From CAYLJO01 sp964383905 (GTDB taxonomy: Bacteria > Acidobacteriota > Blastocatellia > Pyrinomonadales > Pyrinomonadaceae): a stretch of DNA of 5,760 nt. Location of the stretch: assembly GCA_964383905.1 (NCBI GenBank), contig CAYLJO010000313.1:1-5760 (forward strand). Direction: 5' to 3'. Made by a program: the position numbers and the translations under genes. Of this stretch, positions 1-5,607 are shown one piece after another (position 1 is the stretch's first letter; every line of letters starts with the position of its first letter). The notes beneath the pieces were generated by a model. The model saw nothing but the letters and a program-made list of their open reading frames with translations. It ran no database searches and was not told the DNA's origin.

Positions 1-2
1 GA

Positions 3-270
3 CACTCTGAGAGCAGCGACGAGCGCAGGTCACTTCTCAGATACTATCGCGTGTTCAATGTCGAACAGACTGAAGGCTTAGAGAAGCACTTGCCGCCCCC
101 GCCGGAGGAGCAGCCATTCACGCCGATAGAGACGGCAGCGCGGATCATCGAAGCGATGCCGCAGCGCCCGCCGATCCGCCACGACGCGCCCGAAGCCCGA
201 CTCGCGCCCCGGCGCGAGATTTCGTCAACTTGCCGCGCCCGGAGACGTTCGACCCTCAAAGGAGGAGCGG
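3..270 (+). pseudogene. ArdC-type antirestriction protein remnant (5' partial, frameshifted)
   Basis: Reading from base 3, the frame gives a RYYRVFNVEQTEGLE-like segment (codons ~39-92) followed by a proline-rich linker and PIETAARIIEAMP. This is the characteristic end of the ssDNA-binding N-terminal domain (DUF1738/ArdC-N) and the entry to the zincin-like peptidase domain. The expected next segment, YxPARDFVNLPRPETFD-like, is present but in another frame: codons 206-256 read APARDFVNLPRPETFDP. A further change near 254-258 restores SKEE in the third frame. Homology then stops before the HExxH metallopeptidase motif. ArdC proteins are usually about 300 residues and are carried by plasmids and integrative elements, where they protect incoming DNA. 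The gene begins outside the window, and this end is clearly non-functional. What is seen: the motifs and the frame changes. What is inferred: the family name. Confidence 0.78.
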
Positions 271-490
271 AACTGGCGCGCGCGTCGTGCGCTCGGAGTA
301 ATCGCAGTAGCGAGAGAGATTGCGAAAGTTGAGATGTCCGCGCAAGGCCAGGATGGTGGCAAACAAAGTATCGAGGAACTTCTGCTATGGTTGACTAAGC
401 GCAGGCATTTGGTTCAGGATGAGGTTGACAATTGTCATCGGCCATTAACCAGGTTGAAGTGGAGTTGGACACTCACATTTAACCAGTTTA
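271..490. other. Unassigned stretch between ardC and ackA remnants
   Basis: I see no recognised gene. One + frame is open from about 256 to 555 and reads a plausible SIEELLLWLTKRRHLVQDE stretch at 367-423. It has no clear ribosome binding site, and its last 60 bases lie over the acetate kinase reading frame, so it is more likely a chance or relic frame. The ackA frame is closed upstream by a TGA at 455-457, so unrelated DNA has been joined to ackA somewhere near 458-500. Confidence 0.5.
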
Positions 491-496
491 TGGCCC

Positions 497-1162
497 TATC
501 GTGCGCACGAATACCTCGCCCGGCGCTACGCGCGGATCACGGGTCAACCGCTTGAGCGCGTGACGATCATTACACTTCATTTGGAGAGCGGGTGCTCGGC
601 CTGCGCCGTCCGGGGCAGCCGATCGGTGGACACTTCGATGGGGTTCACGCCGCTCGAAGGATTGATGATGGAGATGCGTTCCGGCGACATCGATCCGGCC
701 ATCGTCGGCCACCTGGCGCGGAAAGAGGGTGTGAAGGTCAACCGCGTCGAAGAATGGTTGAATAAGGAGTCGGGACTGTTGGGCGTGTCGGGCCGCTCAC
801 ACGACACGCGCGAGTTGATGAAGCTGCTCGACACGGACGGGCGCGTGCGCCTGGCGGTGGAACTCTTCTGTTACCATTTGCGCAAGTACATCGGCGCGTA
901 TTTGGCGGCGCTGGGCGGCGCCCAAGCCGTCGTCTTCGGCGGCGGCATCGGCGAAGACACGCCCTACGTCCGGGCGCGCGCCCTGGAAGAGTTCGGCTGG
1001 TGCGGGCTCGCGCTCGACAGTGCGCGCAACGAGCAGACGATCAAAGGCGAGGGGCGGATCACGACGGACGACTCGCGCCTGCACGCTTACGTTATCCCCG
1101 TCGAAGAAGGGTTGCTGATGGCGCAACAAGTGGCCCAATGTTTGAGAGCGAACGGATCATGA
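497..1162 (+). pseudogene. ackA: Acetate kinase, 5'-truncated (C-terminal half only)
   Basis: Acetate kinase interconverts acetyl phosphate + ADP and acetate + ATP in the cytoplasm. The frame from about 497 reads YRAHEYLARRYARITGQ, then SACAVRGSRSVDTSMGFTPLEG, RSGDIDPAIV, ESGLLGVSG, VVFGGGIGED and YVIPVEEGLLMAQQ. These are the successive blocks of the C-terminal half of the family. About 222 codons remain of a usual ~400; the N-terminal nucleotide fold with the first active-site residues is missing. The GTG at 560 is only an internal codon, because family similarity runs at least 57 bases upstream of it. Several normally strict positions have changed: HLGNG reads HLESG (584-589), MGTR reads MEMR (671-676) and the TNEEL-like motif reads VEEGL. 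The stop overlaps the xfp start as ATGA, typical of a coupled two-gene operon. The truncation plus active-site changes point to a pseudogene. The family call is very secure. Confidence 0.9.
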
Positions 1163-1333
1163 ACGACGCGCACTCTTTCCCCCGCCAGCGAATTGAAGGC
1201 GTTCGACATATACCGCCGAGGGGCCAGCTACTTGGGCGCGGCGCAGATTTATCTGCGGAATAATTGGCTCCTGGAAGAGCCGCTGCGCGCGGAACACATC
1301 AATCCGCGTCTGCCCGGCCACCGGGGCAACTGA
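1159..1333 (+). pseudogene. xfp: Phosphoketolase N-terminal fragment, frameshifted and truncated
   Basis: Xylulose-5-phosphate/fructose-6-phosphate phosphoketolase makes acetyl phosphate, the substrate of acetate kinase, so its position directly after ackA makes metabolic sense. The ATG at 1159 starts MNDAHSFP. The family sequence then continues one frame over from 1184: ASELKAFDIYRRGASYLG, then AAQIYLRNNWLLEEPLRAEH, then INPRLPGHRGN and a TGA at 1331. Removing one C from the five-C run at 1179-1183 would join the two parts exactly. The nearly invariant GHWGT of the family reads GHRGN immediately before the stop. Only about 57 of the usual ~790 residues are present, and nothing downstream resembles the rest, so this is a remnant and not a sequencing slip alone. 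Confidence 0.87.
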
Positions 1334-1339
1334 TTAGAG
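1327..1339 (+). repeat. 13-bp direct repeat, copy 1
   Basis: CAACTGATTAGAG lies across the premature stop of the xfp fragment. An identical copy is at 1845-1857 across the stop of the DUF4383 gene. ACCTTG recurs downstream of both, at 1352-1357 and 1867-1872. The two copies bracket the whole DUF4383 cassette. Confidence 0.7.
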
Positions 1340-1424
1340 TACTTTATGCCCACCTTGTATAGTTTGAAAAACACGGTTTGAGAAAGCCTTCGATGATCGA
1401 TGGCTGTTAACCCTCTTCTCAGAA

Positions 1425-1429
1425 AGGAG
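1425..1429 (+). promoter_or_regulatory. Ribosome binding site of the DUF4383 gene
   Basis: AGGAG, within AGAAAGGAGATAAAG, lies 11 bases before the ATG at 1441. It is the strongest Shine-Dalgarno sequence in front of any recognised gene here and fixes that start. Confidence 0.75.
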
Positions 1430-1440
1430 ATAAAGAGAGC

Positions 1441-1851
1441 ATGGCAAAGACTCTGGCTACTATTCTCGGCGTGGTGTTCATACTGGTCGGGATCGTCGGT
1501 TTTTTGGCCCCCGGTTTTCTCGGAACCCACCTGAGCGGAACTCATAATCTCGTCCACTTAATTTCCGGCGCAATCGCGCTCTATTTTGGCTTGGCCGGGA
1601 CGCTCGGCGGGGCGCGCATGTTTGACATAATTTTTGGAGTTGTATACCTCCTCCTCGGCGTGGTTGGCTTCGTGGCGGGGGTACAGGGTACGACCACTTT
1701 GCCCGGTATGTCTCCCGACTCGCACCTGTTAAGACTTTTGCCGGGCGTGCTTGAATTGGGGACCATGGACCACACGGTACACATACTGCTTGGTATTGTG
1801 TTCCTGGTCGGTGGATTTGTTACCCAGGGGAGAGGTCACGCGGTCAACTGA
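1441..1851 (+). CDS. DUF4383-type small integral membrane protein
   Basis: 136 residues with four predicted membrane segments, at about residues 5-24, 37-54, 60-80 and 112-129. The protein is rich in Gly, Leu, Val and Ile. It carries two related helix starts, THNLVHLISG (34-43) and MDHTVHILLG (109-118), so it may be an internal duplication of a two-helix unit. This H-N-x-x-H-L-x-x-G pattern, length and topology fit the DUF4383 family, whose function is unknown; it is probably in the cytoplasmic membrane. The start is supported by AGGAG 11 bases upstream. The gene looks intact and stands alone: upstream is the xfp remnant, and 129 bases of spacer follow. Its 3' end carries one copy of the 13-bp direct repeat. 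Assigning the family from memory leaves some doubt, but a small multi-pass membrane protein is certain. Confidence 0.87.
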   Translation: MAKTLATILGVVFILVGIVGFLAPGFLGTHLSGTHNLVHLISGAIALYFGLAGTLGGARMFDIIFGVVYLLLGVVGFVAGVQGTTTLPGMSPDSHLLRLLPGVLELGTMDHTVHILLGIVFLVGGFVTQGRGHAVN

Positions 1852-1857
1852 TTAGAG
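1845..1857 (+). repeat. 13-bp direct repeat, copy 2
   Basis: Identical to 1327-1339. It covers the stop codon of the DUF4383 gene (TGA at 1849-1851). Confidence 0.7.
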
Positions 1858-1978
1858 AATCAACTTACCTTGGCCACGAGGTAGCAGTAAGATCGTTTTC
1901 GGATCTCTGCCCCTCAAGTTGACGCGCGAGCTTTTCGTCATCTCAATCATTTTCCGAACCTGCTCTCTGACCACCTGC

Positions 1979-1999
1979 TGATGAGCTATCCGCTCATCA
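1979..1999. repeat. Perfect inverted repeat at the first ATG of the glycosyltransferase frame
   Basis: TGATGAGC at 1979-1986 is followed by the 5-base loop TATCC and GCTCATCA at 1992-1999, an 8-bp perfect stem. The first ATG of the downstream reading frame (1981) is buried in its left arm. An AT-rich TTATATAAC follows at 2004-2012, which could be a -10 element, although no good -35 is visible. The repeat could be an operator, an RNA hairpin or the end of an upstream transcript; there is no T run to make it a standard terminator. Confidence 0.5.
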
Positions 2000-3624
2000 T
2001 CTCTTATATAACACTCACCTATGCTTCAATGCCTATCAGCACAAGACCCATGATGACGAACGCGCCGCCCGATGCTGCCTCCCCGCGCGTCTCGCTGTGG
2101 CCTTGGGCCTACGCCATCGCGCTCGGCTATTTCGCGCTGCATCTCGCCACCTCGACGCGCTACGGCTACTTCCGCGACGCGCTCTACTACTTGGCCTGTT
2201 CGGAGCATCTGGACTTCGGCTACGTCGATCAGCCGCCGCTCATCGCCCTGCTCGCGTGGCTCGCCCGCCACACACTCGGCACTTCGCTCCCGGCGCTGCT
2301 CTTCTGGCCCGCGCTTGCCGGCACTGGACGCATAATCCTTATCGCGGCGTTCGCGCGTGAATTAGGAGCAAAGCGTTTTGGAACCGTGCTCGCCGCCGCG
2401 CTCGCGGCCACGCCCGGCGTCTGGTGGGTCATAGACCACCAGTTCGCCATGAACGCGCTCGAAGTCCTCTTCTGGATGGGCTGCGCCTACGCCACCTTGC
2501 GCCTCATCAAGACGCAGAACCCGAAATGGTGGCTCGCCTTCGGCCTGATCGCTGGTATCGGGCTTGAGAATAAATACTCGGTCGCCGTCTTCGCCTTCGC
2601 GCTCGTCGCCGGACTGCTCCTGACGCCGCAGCGCAGACTGCTATTTACCCCTTGGCTTCTGGCGGGAGGCGGCGTCGCGCTCCTGATCTTTCTGCCCAAC
2701 CTGATCTGGAACTTCCAACATCACTGGCCCTTCTTCGAGCTGATGCGCAACATCAGCGCCACGGGGAAGAACGTCGTCCTGCCGCCCGGCGCGTACCTCG
2801 CGCAGCAGGCGCTGATGATGAACCCTGTAAGCTTACCCTTCTGGTTCGGCGGGCTGCTCTTCTACCTCTTCGCGCGCGAGGCGAGGGCCTACCGCGCCTT
2901 CGGCTGGGCTTTCCTCATCACGCTCGCGTTCTTCCTCTTCACGCACGGCAAGGACTACTACTCCGCCCCCGCCTACGCGATCCTGCTGGCGGCGGGCGGC
3001 GTCGCGGCGGAGCGTCTGCTCGCAAGTTCCGGTCTCAAAGCGCGTCCGAAACTTCGCGCCGTGCTGAAGCCTGTGTGCTTCGTGTGGCTGCTGGCCGGAG
3101 TCGTCCCGCTGCTGCCGCTCGTGCTGCCGGTTCTGCCCGTGGACAACTTCCTGCGCTACCAGTCGCACCTGCCGTTTGAAGTACCGCGCAGCGAGCGCAG
3201 CTTCGCCGGCGCGGCGCTGCCGCAATACTACGCGGACGAATTCCCCTGGCCGGGGATGGTCGAGGCGGTCGCGCGCGTCTATCAACGGCTTCCGCCTGAC
3301 GAGCGGGCGAAGGCGGCGATCTTCTGCGACAACTACGGAGAGGCGGCGGCGGTTGACTTCTTCGGGCCGCACTACGGGCTGCCGAAGGCCATCAGCGGTC
3401 ACCAGAACTATTTCCTGTGGGGGCCGCGCGGCTACACGGGCGAGATTGTGATCCTCGTCGGCGCGGGCGAGGCGGACGCGCGCAAACAGTTCGAGTCCGT
3501 CGAGGTCGCGGCCACGCTCGATAAACCTTACGCCCTCTGGTACGAGAACCAACCCGTCCTGCTCTGCCGCGGCCCGAAGTGGAATCTGCAAACGGGCTGG
3601 CCGCGCGTGAAGAATTGGCGCTGA
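1981..3624 (+). CDS. Family-39-type membrane glycosyltransferase (ArnT/PMT-like)
   Basis: 547 residues from the first ATG. Residues 42-390 form a polytopic membrane region of about ten hydrophobic segments. The C-terminal part, about 395-547, is a soluble domain. Family signatures are clear: RYGYFRDALYYLACSEHLDF (60-79) in the first extracytoplasmic loop, with Asp66 at the position of the acidic catalytic residue of this fold, GYVDQPPLIAL (80-90), GLENKYS (194-200) and HGKDYYSAPAY (322-332). The soluble part has NYGEAAAVDFFGP and KAISGHQNYFLWGPRGYTGE. Such enzymes use polyprenyl-phosphate sugars to glycosylate lipids or proteins on the outer face of the cytoplasmic membrane; the substrate here is unknown. 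The start is uncertain: 1981 lies in a hairpin, no candidate has a clear ribosome binding site, and the family-like sequence begins near residue 40. The ATGs at 2050 and 2053 are therefore equally plausible. The gene is otherwise intact, stands alone and has strong G/C third-position use. Confidence 0.93.
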   Translation: MSYPLIISYITLTYASMPISTRPMMTNAPPDAASPRVSLWPWAYAIALGYFALHLATSTRYGYFRDALYYLACSEHLDFGYVDQPPLIALLAWLARHTLGTSLPALLFWPALAGTGRIILIAAFARELGAKRFGTVLAAALAATPGVWWVIDHQFAMNALEVLFWMGCAYATLRLIKTQNPKWWLAFGLIAGIGLENKYSVAVFAFALVAGLLLTPQRRLLFTPWLLAGGGVALLIFLPNLIWNFQHHWPFFELMRNISATGKNVVLPPGAYLAQQALMMNPVSLPFWFGGLLFYLFAREARAYRAFGWAFLITLAFFLFTHGKDYYSAPAYAILLAAGGVAAERLLASSGLKARPKLRAVLKPVCFVWLLAGVVPLLPLVLPVLPVDNFLRYQSHLPFEVPRSERSFAGAALPQYYADEFPWPGMVEAVARVYQRLPPDERAKAAIFCDNYGEAAAVDFFGPHYGLPKAISGHQNYFLWGPRGYTGEIVILVGAGEADARKQFESVEVAATLDKPYALWYENQPVLLCRGPKWNLQTGWPRVKNWR

Positions 3625-3757
3625 CGATCCGACAATTTTGTTCCAACGCGGCGTGAATACCGTTCACTCGCGCCGACCGAGCAAGAGCGCCGAATGGTTA
3701 AGACCGGAACGATGCGTGAGCGAATGAGTTCCTTTGTAGCGATGCGCAACCGTCCAG

Positions 3758-3931
3758 ATGATCCGGCGACGGAATAGATTGAAGAAGGCATCGAGTGACC
3801 CAGAGCAGGAGCGCGAGCGGAGATACCAACGCGAGTACCGGCGCAGATACCGCGCGCTTAAGAAAAAGTCGGAGTCTAAGGGCACGCCCTCTAGTAGATC
3901 GAGTAAAAGCGCTCTTTCTAAGAGAAGATGA
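3758..3931 (+). CDS. Candidate small, very basic protein (57 aa)
   Basis: ATG at 3758 to TGA at 3929 gives MIRRRNRLKKASSDPEQERE, then RRYQREYRRRYRALKKKSES, then a Ser/Lys tail. About half the residues are Arg, Lys or Glu. The middle (DPEQERERRYQREYRRRYRALKKK) would form a charged helix and recalls the RREYxRRYRxRKK stretches found in small phage or plasmid DNA-associated proteins. Its third codon positions are mostly G or C in the first two thirds, as in the real genes nearby. Against it, there is no visible ribosome binding site, the ORF is short, and a longer frame runs antisense across it. It could instead be the displaced continuation of the open frame at 3625-3777. No function is assigned. 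Confidence 0.3.
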   Translation: MIRRRNRLKKASSDPEQERERRYQREYRRRYRALKKKSESKGTPSSRSSKSALSKRR

Positions 3932-4205
3932 GTTCCCCTCTGGGAGTAATCGTTCACATGCGCGTCCGGCATTATCCTTGGCAGCCGTTGGGCTAAATCT
4001 TCGAGAATGAATAGACCCTGCCCCCTTTCCTTATTTTCCTTGAATGATGCCCCAGGCATGATAACTTTAGCTTTGGCTGTAACGCGCCACCAAAGAGCCA
4101 GCATATTCATCATTTAAGCCAAGATCGAATTAGCTTTCTAGTAGCTAGCTGTATGCAGAGGCGTACGAAAGACCGCAGGCTTATAATCCCCACTGCCCGT
4201 AATGG

Positions 4206-4219
4206 TTACGGCACCAGCG
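4206..4219 (+). repeat. 14-bp direct repeat, copy 1
   Basis: TTACGGCACCAGCG here is identical to 4372-4385. The second copy lies inside the TIGR04255-like fragment, near the point where family similarity fades. Confidence 0.5.
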
Positions 4220-4292
4220 AAGGTGAAACCAATTACTTACCTAATGCATCAAATAAGCTAATCCCTGATTGAATAACTATTGAGGTATCGTC

Positions 4293-4502
4293 TTGTCACA
4301 CGGCAAGAAGACTGGAATTCTACCCAACTTCACCAATCCCCCGGTTATTGAAACTGTTTTGGGGGTGGAGTTTACGGCACCAGCGGAGCAGCCGTCGCTG
4401 CTCCTCAATGATCTGAAACACGGGCAGAGCCGGGGCGTGATCGCCTGGTGGGTGGGGCCATGGACGGTGTCGCACTTCTCGAATCTGCGCGTATCAAAGT
4501 AG
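4293..4502 (+). pseudogene. TIGR04255-like protein, N-terminal fragment
   Basis: A TTG start at 4293 is preceded by TGAGGT (4281-4286), a fair ribosome binding site with 7 bases between GAGG and the start codon. The first ~30 residues read SHGKKTGILPNFTNPPVIET and VLGVEF. This matches the N-terminal signature (NPPVxExVLxVxF) of the TIGR04255 family, proteins of about 250-280 residues with unknown function that are often found near mobile or defence genes. After TAPAEQ the expected family sequence is lost; the frame continues with an unrelated tail (HGQSRGVIAWWVGPWTVSHF) to a TAG at 4500. Similarity fades where the second copy of a 14-bp repeat lies (4372-4385), so a rearrangement probably cut the gene there. 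The family call rests on one short motif. Confidence 0.5.
4372..4385 (+). repeat. 14-bp direct repeat, copy 2
   Basis: Identical to 4206-4219, 166 bases downstream of it in the same orientation. Confidence 0.5.
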
Positions 4503-4807
4503 CCGCAGTGGGTTGGTCTCACTGGCGCTCTCTTTAGATTCGGGTGAACTCTTACACCCGCAGGATCCGTCCAATTTCCGACTGAGAGGAGAGATGGCTG
4601 TTGACGGCTGCCATGGACCAGAAATACCCTGAGCCTTGCCTCGCTCCATTTTCAACAGCTTCCTCAAGCCCGACCTCGGGGAGATTGCGGATGCCGACCT
4701 AGAGGCTCAGCTTAACCTGAATGCTCCATTCTGACGCTTTCCGCCAACATCCCGTCACCGACTGCGAGGTGTTGAGAGGATCGTCACAGTGACCGATAAG
4801 AATCTCT
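4503..4807. other. Intergenic stretch with no convincing gene
   Basis: About 305 bases. A short open frame between stops at 4630 and 4732 reads FNSFLKPDLGEIADADLEAQ and LNLNAPF. It has protein-like composition and G/C-rich third positions, so it may be a relic of a gene end, but I do not recognise it. GAGAGGAGAG at 4585-4594 looks like a ribosome binding site, but it leads into a 12-codon frame only. A hairpin at 4541-4560 is listed separately. Confidence 0.5.
4541..4560. repeat. Short hairpin
   Basis: CGGGTG (4541-4546) and CACCCG (4555-4560) pair perfectly around an 8-base loop, 39 bases after the TIGR04255-like frame ends. No T run follows, so a terminator role is only a guess. Confidence 0.35.
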
Positions 4808-5466
4808 ATGGGACAGGGAAAGATCAAGAAACCTTGGGGTAGTCTACCAATTGCGATGGGCGCCGCAATCATCATTCTGGCGGGCGCTTTCTCGGCCCCA
4901 TCGCAGAATCTCAAACGGAACGCTGTCACCGACTTATCAGATCAGGGCGGGAAGGCTTCTTTCACCTTAAAGCGTGGCGACAATGAGTTCGGGGTGTTAG
5001 GAGGCACATCACTCAATACTCCGACGCTCTTCGGCAGAGTGGTAGACGCGAGACTCACAGTCGTCGCACTCAGATATGGGCGCATCTTCGGCACCAAGAG
5101 GGGAGTGGCTTTCGAGTATACGATAGATGCGCTTCCCGCCGTGGTCGTCTCCCAGCCGGAGTTTGTCGTTCAGCAGGTCGATTCGGCGGTCAGCGTGCAG
5201 CGGAAGCACCGGTCAGTGTATGGGGGAGGCATCTCTCCGGTCGGATTCAAGTTCATCTTCCGGAGGCGGAGTCGAGTGCAGCCTTTTGCCAATCTCAGCG
5301 GCGGGATCCTCTACTTCGCGAGGCAGGTGCCGGCTCCGAGCACCTCGCAGTTTAACTTCACGTTCAACTTGAGCGGTGGCGCGCAACTGTTGGCGGGCGC
5401 GCAAGGCGGCCGTGGTGGGTTATGAATTCCGGCACATCTCGAACGCCGGCCTACACATGTTTAGAT
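4808..5466 (+). pseudogene. PagL-like lipid A deacylase / acyloxyacyl hydrolase, frameshifted and truncated
   Basis: The 205-residue main frame (4808-5425) begins with a signal peptide: KIKK, then hydrophobic residues 12-28, with a possible cut near residue 27-30. It continues with alternating strands of an outer-membrane beta barrel: KRGDNEFGVLGGTSLNTPTL (55-74), DARLTVVALRYGRIF (80-94), AFEYTIDALPAVV (101-113), GGGISPVGFKF (139-149) and RVQPFANLSGGILYFARQVP (156-175). This matches the PagL/acyloxyacyl hydrolase family, which removes a lipid A acyl chain at the outer membrane. The last family block, KAAVVGYEFRHISNAGLH, lies in another frame at 5403-5456. Dropping one G from GGG at 5395-5397 restores it. 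That block holds the His-x-Ser active-site pair; the remaining strand and acidic residue are absent because unrelated TPR sequence follows. The gene is therefore inactive. There is no strong ribosome binding site, so the start is provisional. Confidence 0.75.
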
Positions 5467-5607
5467 GATCATGAAAAAGCATTGATATGGCTCTCCCAAG
5501 CGGTCGAGGAACGCAACCGATTCGCGTTTGAAATCAAGGTCAATCCAATCTACGACAAGCTCCGCGACGAGCCACGCTTTCAAGATTTGGTCCAGCGCGT
5601 TCGATAG
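5449..5607 (+). pseudogene. C-terminal tail of a TPR protein
   Basis: The frame reads AYTCLDDHEKALIWLSQAVE, then ERNRFAFEIKVNPIYDKLRD, then EPRFQDLVQRVR and TAG. This is the typical last unit of TPR proteins: a GDxEKALxWLxxAxEER helix pair followed by KVxPxxDxLRxxPRFxDLxxR. Such tails are very common at the end of TPR-bearing kinases and transcriptional regulators in Acidobacteriota (family knowledge, not seen here). The body of the parent gene is missing; upstream is the broken lipid A deacylase gene, whose reading frame ends inside this one. The ATG at 5422 belongs to the other gene's sequence and is not a true start. The join lies within about 5446-5466. Confidence 0.65.

Larger units (their letters stand above)
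3625..4290. other. Long stretch without a confident gene
   Basis: 666 bases between the glycosyltransferase and the TIGR04255-like fragment. The glycosyltransferase frame stays open past its stop, from 3625 to the TAG at 3775, and reads charged, protein-like sequence (PTRREYRSLAPTEQERRM at 3646-3699) that I do not recognise. The candidate small basic ORF at 3758-3931 is listed separately. From about 3935 to 4290 the base composition turns AT-richer, stops appear in all + frames, and I see nothing familiar apart from one copy of a 14-bp repeat. GTGAA-TACCG-TTCAC at about 3652-3666 could form a short hairpin after the glycosyltransferase stop, but no T run follows. Confidence 0.6.

Noticed and set aside
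334..555. 73-residue + frame before ackA
   Set aside because: It has no ribosome binding site and no recognised motif, and its end overlaps clear acetate kinase sequence in another frame.
1860..1922. TCAACTT / AAGTTGA inverted repeat in the spacer after the DUF4383 gene
   Set aside because: The arms are only 7 bp and about 50 bases apart, which is within chance.
2833..3591. 252-residue open frame on the - strand
   Set aside because: It lies wholly antisense to the well-supported glycosyltransferase and is Arg/Glu/Val-rich, as expected of the complement of a GC-rich gene.
3664..4113. 149-residue open frame on the - strand
   Set aside because: Its start follows a stop directly with no ribosome binding site, its second half is Arg/Ser/Cys-rich as antisense frames often are, and it opposes a + frame with more gene-like codon use. 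I recognise no motif in it, though its first 70 residues are not obviously junk.
4182..4187. TATAAT, a perfect -10 hexamer
   Set aside because: No -35-like hexamer lies 16-18 bases upstream, and it is over 100 bases from the next frame; a single hexamer is weak evidence.
4160..4230. tRNA-like stretch (GCAGGCTTATAATCCCC resembles an anticodon arm)
   Set aside because: The putative anticodon stem does not pair well, and no T arm or acceptor stem can be found around it.
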